Below the pieces are notes generated by a model that worked only from the letters and a program-made list of their open reading frames with translations, had not been told where the DNA came from and ran no database searches. A stretch of DNA of 32,261 bases from Bacteroides intestinalis (GTDB lineage: Bacteria; Bacteroidota; Bacteroidia; Bacteroidales; Bacteroidaceae). Position 1 is the stretch's first letter; the number at the start of each line of letters is the position of its first letter. Shown piece after piece: positions 16,051 through 25,084 of the stretch. The stretch is from positions 1 through 32,261 of the forward strand of contig NZ_QRZF01000033.1 of NCBI RefSeq assembly GCF_003464595.1, read 5' to 3'. Made by a program: the position numbers and the translations under genes.

Positions 16051-19008
16051 ATGAGAATTTTTAAATGTATTTTATTAGGAGGCATGTTGCTGCTGAGTTC
16101 CTCGGCAGCACTGGCTCAGGTTTCGCTATCACAGAATAGTAGCGGATCCAACGTGTTTAGTCTCGTTGGCAAGAAGGATAAAGCCTGCGTGTACTATGAC
16201 GCAAAAGATTTTGAAGTTGTAAAGACTACGGCAGGACTATTTGCAAATGATGTGAAAGAGGTGAGTGGACAGCTTTTGGGCGTTGCTACTACCAAAGAAG
16301 CGCCTCAAAAGAACTGTATTATCATCGGTACCTTGGGGCATAATGAGTGGATCGACCAAATGGTTGCAAAGAAGAAACTGGATGTAGAACCTTTGAAGAA
16401 TCGTTGGGAAAGCTATCTGGTACAGCTTGTGCGCAATCCGCTTCCGGGTGTGGACAAGGCGTTGGTAATTGTAGGTAGCGACCGCAGAGGTACTGCTTAC
16501 GGGCTGCTTTCTGTATCGAGAACTATTGGTGTGTCTCCCTGGTACTGGTGGGCGGATGCTCCTATCATAAAGAAAGACCAGTTACACCTGAAAGTAGACA
16601 AGTATATTTCTAAAGAGCCTACAGTGAAGTACAGAGGTATCTTCATCAATGACGAAGACTGGGGACTTTACCGTTGGTCAAGAGATAACTTTGAGAAAGA
16701 ATTGGGCAATTTCGGTCCCCGGACTTATGCCAAGGTTTGTGAGCTTTTGCTTCGTCTTCAGGCTAACTATTTGTGTCCGGCTATGCACGATGCATCTATG
16801 GCATTCCACCGCATTCCTGAGAATAGAGTGGTTGCAGACCGCTTTGCTATCCTAATGGGAGCTTCCCACTGCGAACCGCTATTGTTTAATACGGCAAGTG
16901 AATGGAAACGCGATAAGATGGGCGAATGGGATTACATCAATAATAAAAAAGGTGTAGACAGTGTGCTCAATGTCCGTGTGAAGGAATGCGCTCCTTTTGA
17001 AAATGTATATACGCTGGCATTGCGCGGACTGCATGACAGAGCCATGAACGCAAGCAATGATATGGGTGATAGAAAAGATATGCTTCAGGAAGCTCTGATG
17101 GCGCAAAGACAGATGTTGATCGATGCAATCGGTAAACCGGGAGAAGAAATTCCCCAGGCATTTACTCCTTACAAAGAGGTACTGGACGTATATGATGAAG
17201 GTCTGGAACTTCCGGATGATGTAACTATCATTTGGCCGGATGATAACTACGGTTATATGAAACGTCTGAGCAGCCCGAAAGAACAGAAACGTTCGGGGCG
17301 TTCGGGTGTATATTACCACTCTTCTTATCTTGGCAAGCCTCACGATCACCTTTGGATGAATACGGTTTCTCCTACATTGATGTACGAAGAACTTCGTAAA
17401 GCCTACGATGCAACAGCCGACCGCATCTGGTTGCTGAATGCAGGTGACATTAAGTCATGTGAATTTGCAGTGGATTACTTTCTGACAATGGCTTTCGATA
17501 TTGATGCTTTCAACTTTGAAAGAGCAGCCAATTATCGTACAGAATGGTTGTGTGGTATGTTGGGCGACCAATACCGTAACGAATATCAGGATGTAGTCAA
17601 TTCTTTCTATAAGCTGGCTTTTGCACGTAAACCCGAATTCATGGGATGGGGCTACCAGTGGACGACTGATAAGCATGGAAAAGAACGGAATACGGATACG
17701 GATTTCTCACTGACCAACTATCGTGAAGTAGACAACCGTCTGAGCGAATATCGCCGTATTGGAGGTATCGTAGAGAATATTCTGAATAATATGTCCGATG
17801 AGAAACAGAAAGCATGTTTCTATCAGTCATTATATTATCCGGTCAAGGGATGCGAACTGTTGAACAGAATGGTACTGGACGGACAAAGAAACCGTTGGTA
17901 TGCTATTCAGCAAAGAGCATCGGCTAAGAATTTGGAGAAATCAGCAAAAGCTTGTTATGACAGTCTGGAAGTTATAACCAAAGGCTATAACTCACTGCTC
18001 GACGGTAAATGGAATCATGTGATGACCATGAAGCAAGGATTTGCGGCTGCTTATTTTGAACTTCCGAAGTTGAGAGATGTTGAACTGGCTCCTGCAGCCT
18101 CTCTGGGTGTAATGGCCGAGGGTGAGGCTGTGTTGAAAGGTCTGCAAAGCTTCCATTCATTGCCATGTTTCAATACTTACCTGCGCCAATCTTACTATGT
18201 AGATGTATTCAATAAAGGTGCTACTCCGTTGAAATGGAAAACATCTGTAACAAACGATTGGATTTTGGTAAACAAGAAGTCCGGAGAGACAGCTACCGAA
18301 GAGCGTATCGAAGTTTCCATCGACTGGACAAAGGTTCCGGCTGGTGAGAGAATTCTTGGTACATTGGATATTATGTCCGACCGTGGTGAGAAAGAAAGTG
18401 TTTATATCTCCGTCTTTAATCCTACATCTCCTTCATTGGCCGAAATGGACACTCTGTTTGTAGAGAACAATGGGTATGTTGCGATGGATGCGGCAAGTTT
18501 CCACCGTAAAGTAGAGAATGATGATATTAAGATGATTGTGATTCCGAACCTGGGATTTGAGAATACAGCTGTTCAGTTGGGTAATCCTATGGCAAAGGCA
18601 CAGCGTACGGCAGGACGTAATACACCGCGTCTGGAATATGATTTCTATACTTTTGAACAGGGATCGGTAGATGTTTACACCTATGTACTTCCTACCTTCC
18701 CCATAAGCAAGGATAGAGGATATGCCGGACATGAAGCAACCAACGTTGAGACCAAATATGGCGTATGTATCGATGAAGGTCCGGTTATGACTCCGTCTAC
18801 TTCTTCCTTTGAATATGCTCAGATCTGGTATGAGAGCGTATTGAAGAATTGCAGAATCAATAAGACGACCCTTCATATAGACAAGCCGGGCAAGCATACA
18901 GTGAAAATCATCTGTGGAGATGCCGGAACCGTTTTGCAGAAGGTTGTATTGGACTTTGGTGGTATGAAGCGTTCTTATATGGGACCGCAACCTACCAGAA
19001 AGGAATAA
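16051..19008 (+). CDS. GH115 alpha-glucuronidase family enzyme
   Basis: This 985-aa secreted protein (signal MRIFKCILLGG...SAALAQ) carries GH115 hallmarks. They include KYRGIFINDEDWGLYRW (about residues 193-209), IIWPDDNYGYMKRLSSPKEQ (Trp395, Asp397, Asp398, Asn399) and YYHSSYLGKPHDHLWMNT, with a C-terminal beta domain (about 720-985) as in Bacteroides ovatus GH115. Characterised members remove alpha-1,2-linked glucuronic or 4-O-methylglucuronic acid from internal as well as terminal xylose. In a locus with GH105, GH43 and GH31 partners, the acceptor could instead be a galactan or other backbone. It is the last gene before a 450-nt non-coding stretch, so probably the operon end. Family assignment is strong; linkage is inferred. 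Confidence 0.9.
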   Translation: MRIFKCILLGGMLLLSSSAALAQVSLSQNSSGSNVFSLVGKKDKACVYYDAKDFEVVKTTAGLFANDVKEVSGQLLGVATTKEAPQKNCIIIGTLGHNEWIDQMVAKKKLDVEPLKNRWESYLVQLVRNPLPGVDKALVIVGSDRRGTAYGLLSVSRTIGVSPWYWWADAPIIKKDQLHLKVDKYISKEPTVKYRGIFINDEDWGLYRWSRDNFEKELGNFGPRTYAKVCELLLRLQANYLCPAMHDASMAFHRIPENRVVADRFAILMGASHCEPLLFNTASEWKRDKMGEWDYINNKKGVDSVLNVRVKECAPFENVYTLALRGLHDRAMNASNDMGDRKDMLQEALMAQRQMLIDAIGKPGEEIPQAFTPYKEVLDVYDEGLELPDDVTIIWPDDNYGYMKRLSSPKEQKRSGRSGVYYHSSYLGKPHDHLWMNTVSPTLMYEELRKAYDATADRIWLLNAGDIKSCEFAVDYFLTMAFDIDAFNFERAANYRTEWLCGMLGDQYRNEYQDVVNSFYKLAFARKPEFMGWGYQWTTDKHGKERNTDTDFSLTNYREVDNRLSEYRRIGGIVENILNNMSDEKQKACFYQSLYYPVKGCELLNRMVLDGQRNRWYAIQQRASAKNLEKSAKACYDSLEVITKGYNSLLDGKWNHVMTMKQGFAAAYFELPKLRDVELAPAASLGVMAEGEAVLKGLQSFHSLPCFNTYLRQSYYVDVFNKGATPLKWKTSVTNDWILVNKKSGETATEERIEVSIDWTKVPAGERILGTLDIMSDRGEKESVYISVFNPTSPSLAEMDTLFVENNGYVAMDAASFHRKVENDDIKMIVIPNLGFENTAVQLGNPMAKAQRTAGRNTPRLEYDFYTFEQGSVDVYTYVLPTFPISKDRGYAGHEATNVETKYGVCIDEGPVMTPSTSSFEYAQIWYESVLKNCRINKTTLHIDKPGKHTVKIICGDAGTVLQKVVLDFGGMKRSYMGPQPTRKE

Positions 19009-19012
19009 AAGA

Positions 19013-19142
19013 GTGATAAGGTGGTAGAGTGATAGAGTGATGAGGTGATAAAGTGGCTGCGCTATATATTACAGGGCGTTATCCCGCTATCACCTTATCA
19101 CTCTACCACTCTATCACCCTATCCCCCCTACCACCTTATCAC
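19013..19142. repeat. Two inverted arrays of an 8-bp repeat (GTGATAGA-like)
   Basis: The left array has GTGATA or GTGGTA-type octamers starting at 19013, 19021, 19029, 19037, 19045 and 19053, exactly 8 bp apart. The right array has the complement (TATCAC or TACCAC) starting at 19088, 19096, 19104, 19112, 19120, 19129 and 19137. The outer ends, 19013-19027 and 19128-19142, are perfectly complementary over 15 bp. A large hairpin with several possible registers can form right after the GH115 stop, perhaps acting as a terminator or slippage-prone element. Confidence 0.85.
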
Positions 19143-19260
19143 ATTTTGTTCATAACCCGATAAAAATGAATCAATCTATGCTTTTTGTGCGTAATTTTTA
19201 TTTCTTGTCTTGTCACCTTTTCTACTCCCTCTCAGATACCTTCTGGATGGGGGTACAATG

Positions 19261-19327
19261 AGTCAGGGACTGAATGGCATTCAGTCAGTGAGTGAAAGGC
19301 ATTCAGTCCCTGACTGAATCAGATTCA
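19261..19327. repeat. 16-bp inverted repeat plus TGAATC-a-GATTCA palindrome
   Basis: Arms 19261-19276 (agtcagggactgaatg) and 19300-19315 are exact complements, 23 nt apart. The 11-mer ggcattcagtc is repeated at 19276 and 19298. The right arm runs into a 13-bp palindrome, TGAATC-a-GATTCA (19315-19327). No gene covers it. Function unknown. Confidence 0.8.
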
Positions 19328-19413
19328 TTCAACGAGTCGGAAAAGTAGCTGCAGGAAAAGAAGAAACTTACGAATTTTTTGTAAGTATAATTGTTAACTG
19401 ATGAAATATACGA

Positions 19414-19439
19414 TGAATCATTATTTAACCCCTGATTCA
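19414..19439. promoter_or_regulatory. TGAATCA / TGATTCA inverted repeat before GH31
   Basis: Seven-base arms (19414-19420 and 19433-19439) are separated by 12 nt, with 19 bp between arm starts, about two helical turns. The second arm ends 19 nt before the GH31 ATG. It could be an operator or an mRNA hairpin near the ribosome site. The same hexamer core occurs in the palindrome at 19315-19327. Confidence 0.4.
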
Positions 19440-19458
19440 CATAAATATCAATATTACT

Positions 19459-22005
19459 ATGATGAAAAAGTTAATACTTGCCTTTTGTATGTTACAAGGT
19501 ATCTTGTTATCGTTGGGAGCTCAGGATATGCATCAGAACATAGCATATGCTGACAACAATGTGCGCTTTACGGTTATCTCAGATGGAACACTCCGTTTGG
19601 AGTATGCTCCAGACGGTAAATTTGTGGATAACAAATCTTTTGTTGCGGTGAACCGCCTCTATCCGGATGTAGACTACAAGCTAAAGTCAAAAGGGGCGTG
19701 GATTGAAATAACGACTTCTAAGATGAGGATGCGTTATAAAAAAGACAGTGGTCAGTTTACCGGAGATAATCTGGTAATTGAAGCGGTGAAAGGGGCATTT
19801 CCATTCACTTGGAAGCCCGGAATGCAGCAAAAAGGAAATCTGAAAGGCACTTACCGCACTCTGGACGGAATGGATGGTGAAACGCAAACTCAAACCTGGG
19901 TAGCTGATACCAAGAAAGGGGAACAGCTGAAATTGGAAGATGGTTTGCTGGCTACCGACGGTTGGTCTTTTATTGATGATTCACAAGGACTTCTGTTCGA
20001 TAACGATCCGGATTGGGAGTGGGCGAAAGAACGTCCCGCCAATGGAGGACAGGACTGGTATTTCATGGCTTATGGGCATGATTACAAGCAAGCTCTGAAA
20101 GACTACACTCTCTTTGCAGGTAAGATGCCGTTGCCTCCCCGTTATGCGTTTGGCTATTGGTGGTCGCGCTATTGGTTGTATTCTGATAAAGAGTTCCGTA
20201 ATCTGATTGATAATTTTAATACTTATCAGATTCCTTTGGATGTGTTGGTGGTAGATATGGACTGGCATTATACTGAGAAAGGTAAGGGAGGCTGGACCGG
20301 CTGGACTTGGAACAGGGATTTATTTCCGAATCCCCAAGGTTTCCTGAAATATCTGAAGCAGAATGACCTGAAAATTACTCTCAATCTGCATCCGGCAGAC
20401 GGAGTGGCTGCATACGAAGAAAACTATACGGAGATGGCGAAAGACATGGGTGTCGATCCTGAGACAAAGAAGACGATCCCCTGGGTTAATTCCGATAAAA
20501 AGTTCATCCGGAATATGTTTAAGAATATACTGGGTCCGATGGAGAAAGATGGCGTAGATTTCTGGTGGTTGGACTGGCAACAGGGAATGTTTGATCCGAA
20601 GATGAAGAATCTGAGTAATACATGGTGGATCAATTACGCATTCTTTAGTGATATGGAAAAGCGCCGGGAGACTCGCCCGATGCTGTATCACCGTTGGGGA
20701 GGATTAGGAAACCATCGTTATCAGGTAGGCTTTTCCGGTGATGCGGTGATCTCCTGGAAATCATTGGACTTTCAGCCTTATTTCAATTCTACTGCCTCTA
20801 ATGTGTTGTATGGCTATTGGAGCCATGACTTAGGAGGACATATCGGTAGTCAGATAGATCCCGAAATGTACACCCGCTGGTTACAATTCGGAGCATTAAG
20901 TCCGATTATGCGTACGCACTCTCAGAAAGGGGCGAAATTGAATAAAGAGCCTTGGGTGTTCAACAAGGAGTATTGTGACATCATTCGTGAAACGATTCGC
21001 CAACGCTATGTGATGGCTCCTTATATCTATACGATGGCCCGCAAGGGGTATGATGACGGAATTTCACTCTGCCGCCCCATGTATTATGATTATCCGGAAA
21101 ATAAGGAAGCCTATGAGTTCCGGAATGAATACATGTTCGGAGATGATGTGTTGGTTGCGCCGGTCACTGCTCCGATAGAGAATGGTTATGCACAGGTTCG
21201 TGTATGGTTGCCGGAAGGTGAATGGTACGAATGGCATACAGGTGCTCTGTTGAAAGGAAATCAGATTGTGGAACGCTCTTTTGCTGTTGATGAATACCCC
21301 ATTTATATAAAGGCAGGTGCCATATTGCCCATGTATCTGGATAATGTAATGAACCTGAATGGTAATGACGAAGAGGTGGCAGTGACAGTTTTTCCTGGTG
21401 GTGGCGATACTGCTGAGTTCAAGTTGTACGAAGATAATGGTAATGATAAGAATTATGCATCCGAATATGCTGTGACTAAGTTGAGTTCTGTCCGCAATGG
21501 TAATGAACAAACACTTGTTATAGGTAAACGTGAGGGTGCTTATAAGGATATGCCCCTTGCCCGCTCGTTTAAGGTGAAGGTGCTTTCTTCTTACATTCCC
21601 CAGTCTGTTATGGTGAATGGGCATCCGGCTAAATACCGGTACTCAGGTGAAGATTTTGCCCTTTTAATCGATATTCCAGCTCAGGCTTGCGATCAGGAAA
21701 AGGTGGTTAAGATTGTTTATCCATCTGAAAAGGTCGATATGAACGGACTTCTTGGAGCCTCCCGAAGAATTGCGAAGAGTATGGAACAACTGAAATATCG
21801 TAATTCGTACATTGTCTTTAAAGAAGAGTTCGGTAAAATGGGAAGTTTGAGTGAAGCTGTGACCTATGCCCCGTCCGAAATGCCCGCTTTGATCGCTGAT
21901 TTCTGGAAAAGTTATAATGAACTGCCAGCAGTGTTGGAACGACAAGAACTGAAGAGTGATCTTGTGACATGGTTTTTGCAATCTGTTTGTTGGAGTAAGC
22001 AATAA
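19459..22005 (+). CDS. GH31 family alpha-glycosidase, secreted
   Basis: This 848-aa enzyme has a signal peptide (MMKKLILAFCMLQGILLSLGAQ), an N-terminal beta domain and a GH31 TIM barrel from about residue 225 (YAFGYWWSRYWLYS, VLVVDMDWHY). The nucleophile is Asp372 (WWLDWQQG) and the acid/base is probably Asp428 (GFSGDAVISW). SHDLGGHIG and LQFGALSPIMRTHS follow, then C-terminal beta domains. GH31 includes alpha-glucosidases, alpha-xylosidases and alpha-galactosidases. The WLDWQQ variant, not the WLDMNEP of ordinary alpha-glucosidases or the KTDFGE of alpha-xylosidases, leaves specificity open. A helical tail of roughly 80 residues after the last beta domain (from about 765) is unusual. The next gene starts 11 nt later, so the two are co-transcribed. 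Confidence 0.9.
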   Translation: MMKKLILAFCMLQGILLSLGAQDMHQNIAYADNNVRFTVISDGTLRLEYAPDGKFVDNKSFVAVNRLYPDVDYKLKSKGAWIEITTSKMRMRYKKDSGQFTGDNLVIEAVKGAFPFTWKPGMQQKGNLKGTYRTLDGMDGETQTQTWVADTKKGEQLKLEDGLLATDGWSFIDDSQGLLFDNDPDWEWAKERPANGGQDWYFMAYGHDYKQALKDYTLFAGKMPLPPRYAFGYWWSRYWLYSDKEFRNLIDNFNTYQIPLDVLVVDMDWHYTEKGKGGWTGWTWNRDLFPNPQGFLKYLKQNDLKITLNLHPADGVAAYEENYTEMAKDMGVDPETKKTIPWVNSDKKFIRNMFKNILGPMEKDGVDFWWLDWQQGMFDPKMKNLSNTWWINYAFFSDMEKRRETRPMLYHRWGGLGNHRYQVGFSGDAVISWKSLDFQPYFNSTASNVLYGYWSHDLGGHIGSQIDPEMYTRWLQFGALSPIMRTHSQKGAKLNKEPWVFNKEYCDIIRETIRQRYVMAPYIYTMARKGYDDGISLCRPMYYDYPENKEAYEFRNEYMFGDDVLVAPVTAPIENGYAQVRVWLPEGEWYEWHTGALLKGNQIVERSFAVDEYPIYIKAGAILPMYLDNVMNLNGNDEEVAVTVFPGGGDTAEFKLYEDNGNDKNYASEYAVTKLSSVRNGNEQTLVIGKREGAYKDMPLARSFKVKVLSSYIPQSVMVNGHPAKYRYSGEDFALLIDIPAQACDQEKVVKIVYPSEKVDMNGLLGASRRIAKSMEQLKYRNSYIVFKEEFGKMGSLSEAVTYAPSEMPALIADFWKSYNELPAVLERQELKSDLVTWFLQSVCWSKQ

Positions 22006-22016
22006 ATAATAGATAG

Positions 22017-24749
22017 ATGAAACGATATTTGATGACATTTTTGGTCGCTTTCATGGCTTTTCACTGTATGGGGGCTTCGCCCTCTCAGGCAGACAGCCAT
22101 GATATAGCGTCCTTACATGCATGGGGACCTTATTCCAAACGCTATGCAGGCATCTCGCACATACTTGATATGAGTAAAGGAATACGTTTTGATTTCTCCG
22201 TGATGCCCGGATATTACCGGAATCGCCAGTTGGTGCCGCATGTCCTGTTTGAATCGTCTTACTATCCATGGGAGATAAACCCGGAAGTGAATCGTATCAC
22301 TTACAGGTATGAATTGGAATGGAAAGACAAGGTTTATACGGATGTCACTTATTACGTGTTGGATGATAACCGTACGCTGGTCGGAATACATTGTGTCAAC
22401 AATACGGGAATGCCTCAGAATCTGGTCCTGAACCAGATGGCTTATATAGACTATCCTGAGACGTATCCGCAGGTAACTGCTACAGGAGCATCGCGGCTGA
22501 AATGGTATAATGCCATTGATTATACGGAGAATGAACCTGTTCGGAAATCGCCTCAATACAGACTGGTATATGATGGATGGCAGCGGAATGAAGAACGTAG
22601 TGCTTCGTCTCTCGATGGTTCGATTCTGGGGAGAGGCTTCGGTAGGAGCAAAGGTGACCGCCTGAGCTATCGGGTGAATATCTTTCCGGGTCAGGAAAAC
22701 GGAGCCATAGGACTCCGGTTCAAGGTAAAGAAAGGGGAGAATGCTGCACTACAGTTGAAAGGACTGGTAGAACAAGCTGTTACTCTGAGGGGTACGGGAG
22801 AATTCTCTTTTGTATCAGTTCCTTATCAGAATAAGAAGGCGGGAGAATACAAACTGGAACTTATTTCGGGTAGTACCGTTGAAATCGGTCTGGATGGGTT
22901 CTTTATAGGGAATGCGGATGATATCAGCAATGTAAATGTAGTCCGTGCACCGATACCTTTTACTCCTGCAATGGAAGTAGGTAAAAACAAGAAAGACTTC
23001 ATCCTGAAGTACAAAGACTGTGAAAACTATTATGGAGTAGCTTGGAACTATCAGCATTCGGAAGTTCGGGAAATACTGAACGGTGAGCTGGAATCTTTCT
23101 TTCGCAGAAAAGTGCACGATCATGTATCGTCAAGACTGATTGGCGACAGGAACTGGCATTATGCCAATGCTTTTTTGAGACCTGTTGTACTGGAACCTAA
23201 CTCGGCACAGACTATTTATATGTTGGTATGTACTGGAAATAAGGAATTGGTACAACAGGAATTGCAGGATTTCCATTCGACTCCGGATAAACTGATTGCA
23301 CAGGTTAAATCTACAGAAGATGCAAAGCCTGAAGACAAAGTGTTACCGGGCGGAGAGAAGTATCTTCTGGGAAATCGTTTACTACAAGCCTCGCTTTTAT
23401 CGAATATCGTATATCCGGTTTATACACAGAAAGAGTATATCAGGCATTTCACACCGGGCAAGAACTGGAATAGTCTTTATACCTGGGATTCCGGATTCAT
23501 CGCATTGGGACTGATTGATGTGGACCCGGCCAAGGCTTTCGAATGCATCAAGGCCTATACAACTCCGGTAGGGAGTGAATCGGCTTTTATTCATCATGGC
23601 ACTCCACTGCCTATCCAGATGTATGCTTACGCTGATTTGTGGAACAATAGCCTGTCACGTGAGACCTTGGAATTCTTATATCCCCGACTGAAACAGTTCT
23701 TTAACTTTATGGTCGGAAACGATCCTTACTCTACTACCCGAATGAAAGGTTCCGGTCTGCTTCGTACCTGGGATTATTTCTATAATTCCGGTGGATGGGA
23801 CGATTATCCGCCCCAGCATGCACGTGGGGGGAATAAACTGGTAACTCCTGTAGTTACTTCAGCTTATTATCTGCGGGCTGCGAAGATACTGCGCCTGGCG
23901 GCAAAGGAGTTAGGACTGAAAAAGGATATGAAGGAGTATGAACAGGTAATCAAACGACTGTCGAATGCTTTGCAAACCTACTCTTGGGACGAAGAAAGCG
24001 GATATTTTGGATATGTACTCCATGACTCCTTGGAGAACGCGAAAGAAATCTTACGGTATAAAGACCAGTCGAACTTCAACAAGGGGCTGGATGGAGTGAC
24101 TCCTCTGACGGCAGGTATCTGTTCTCCGGCTCAGGTAGATCGGCTGGTGGGACATTTGTTTTCTCCTGATGAGTTATGGACAAAAGTCGGCATTTCAACG
24201 GTAGACCAGTCTGCACCTTATTATAAAGTAGATGGGTATTGGAATGGTGCCGTATGGTTTCCCCATCAGTGGGTGATGTGGAAAACTCTTTTAGATTTGG
24301 GTAAGGGAGAAGAAGCCTATCGGGTGGCACATACAGCCCTGGATAATTGGGAAAAGGAATGTGAAGCAAGCTATTTTACGTTCGAGCATTTCATTATCTC
24401 TTCGGGAAGAGGAGCAGGGTGGCACCAGTTCTCCGGACTTTCATCACCTATTTTAAACTGGTTTGCTGCCTACTATAAGCCGGGTAAAGTTTCTACCGGC
24501 TTTGAGGTATGGATTACGAAGAGCGAGTTCAATGGCAATTGCTCCGGATATAAGGCTGATATTTCTTTTGACGATTCGACAAAGGCCCATGAGCGTTGTA
24601 TGATTGTCTGCATGGATGCAGGATATAAGTATGAAGTATTGTTCAATGGTAAGTCTGTTAAATCCAGATCTGAGCATTCCGGAATGTTAGAAATCACATT
24701 ACCGGCTACTAATAAAACCGGTGAACTTATAATTCGGGCTCTTAATTAG
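22017..24749 (+). CDS. GH63-like (alpha/alpha)6-barrel glycosidase, secreted
   Basis: This 910-aa protein has a short N-terminal signal (MKRYLMTFLVAFMAFHCMGA), a large N-terminal beta region (about 30-430) and a C-terminal helical barrel (about 450-830). The barrel shows YTWDSGFIALGL, GGWDDYPP with candidate general acid Asp595 or Asp596, YWNGAVWFPHQW, and FTFEHFI with candidate base Glu790. This resembles the Asp and Glu pair of E. coli YgjK (GH63) in its DxxPR and YENY positions. GH63/MGH1-like enzymes are inverting exo-glycosidases acting on alpha-linked sugars. It pairs with GH31 in a two-gene unit ending at a hairpin terminator. The exact family (GH63, GH37-like or an unclassified relative) is uncertain. 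Confidence 0.7.
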   Translation: MKRYLMTFLVAFMAFHCMGASPSQADSHDIASLHAWGPYSKRYAGISHILDMSKGIRFDFSVMPGYYRNRQLVPHVLFESSYYPWEINPEVNRITYRYELEWKDKVYTDVTYYVLDDNRTLVGIHCVNNTGMPQNLVLNQMAYIDYPETYPQVTATGASRLKWYNAIDYTENEPVRKSPQYRLVYDGWQRNEERSASSLDGSILGRGFGRSKGDRLSYRVNIFPGQENGAIGLRFKVKKGENAALQLKGLVEQAVTLRGTGEFSFVSVPYQNKKAGEYKLELISGSTVEIGLDGFFIGNADDISNVNVVRAPIPFTPAMEVGKNKKDFILKYKDCENYYGVAWNYQHSEVREILNGELESFFRRKVHDHVSSRLIGDRNWHYANAFLRPVVLEPNSAQTIYMLVCTGNKELVQQELQDFHSTPDKLIAQVKSTEDAKPEDKVLPGGEKYLLGNRLLQASLLSNIVYPVYTQKEYIRHFTPGKNWNSLYTWDSGFIALGLIDVDPAKAFECIKAYTTPVGSESAFIHHGTPLPIQMYAYADLWNNSLSRETLEFLYPRLKQFFNFMVGNDPYSTTRMKGSGLLRTWDYFYNSGGWDDYPPQHARGGNKLVTPVVTSAYYLRAAKILRLAAKELGLKKDMKEYEQVIKRLSNALQTYSWDEESGYFGYVLHDSLENAKEILRYKDQSNFNKGLDGVTPLTAGICSPAQVDRLVGHLFSPDELWTKVGISTVDQSAPYYKVDGYWNGAVWFPHQWVMWKTLLDLGKGEEAYRVAHTALDNWEKECEASYFTFEHFIISSGRGAGWHQFSGLSSPILNWFAAYYKPGKVSTGFEVWITKSEFNGNCSGYKADISFDDSTKAHERCMIVCMDAGYKYEVLFNGKSVKSRSEHSGMLEITLPATNKTGELIIRALN

Positions 24750-24809
24750 AGTTATTCATAAGAGCATTATTTTCTTTCATATTCAACATTAACCTCTGTG
24801 AGGTATAAG

Positions 24810-24840
24810 ATGCCCATTTCGCACACGGTGAAATGGGCAT
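24810..24840 (+). terminator. Rho-independent terminator after GH63-like gene
   Basis: An 11-bp stem (arms 24810-24820 atgcccatttc and 24830-24840, exact complements) with a 9-nt loop is followed by tttgtgtt. It lies 60 nt after the stop and separates the GH31-GH63 unit from susC. Confidence 0.75.
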
Positions 24841-24979
24841 TTTGTGTTATCAGATTAAAACAGATCGATACATTTCATTACAAATGAAACTTTGCAAAAT
24901 AAGATATTTGTCTCATTACTGATAATTTTGTATCTACCACCGTTTTATAGCCTTCTGACTGCGAGAATGAGACGTTTTT

Positions 24980-25033
24980 TCTCTTTTTAGAGATAACTTT
25001 ACCACCCGTTCTCTAATTGATTCTCTACTTTTG
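24980..25033 (+). promoter_or_regulatory. Putative susC promoter region
   Basis: TACTTTTG (25026-25033) fits TAnnTTTG, 51 nt before the susC ATG. A small inverted repeat, TCTCT-tttt-AGAGA, lies at 24980-24993. The block 43 nt upstream of the -7 box (from 24983) shows only weak similarity to the matching blocks before the regulator and GH105 copy 2. Confidence 0.45.
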
Positions 25034-25084
25034 TCCTGCTTTGAAGCACAAGGCAGTCTTTCAATTTTTTTAAAATTTAATATT

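Larger units (their letters stand above)
19009..19458. other. 450-nt non-coding region between GH115 and GH31
   Basis: I see no gene here. It contains the inverted octamer arrays, the 16-bp inverted repeat and two TGAATCA-type palindromes. No clear TAnnTTTG box was found before GH31, so its promoter is unassigned. Confidence 0.65.

Noticed and set aside
18433..18990. Minus-strand open frame opposite GH115
   Set aside because: It overlaps the C-terminal domain of a clear GH115 and has no start context or motif.
21064..21624. Minus-strand open frame opposite GH31
   Set aside because: It is antisense to a well-conserved gene, has biased composition and shows no recognisable domain.
25031..25084. 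Upstream start for SusC
   Set aside because: It overlaps the likely -7 box and spoils the signal peptide that begins at 25085.
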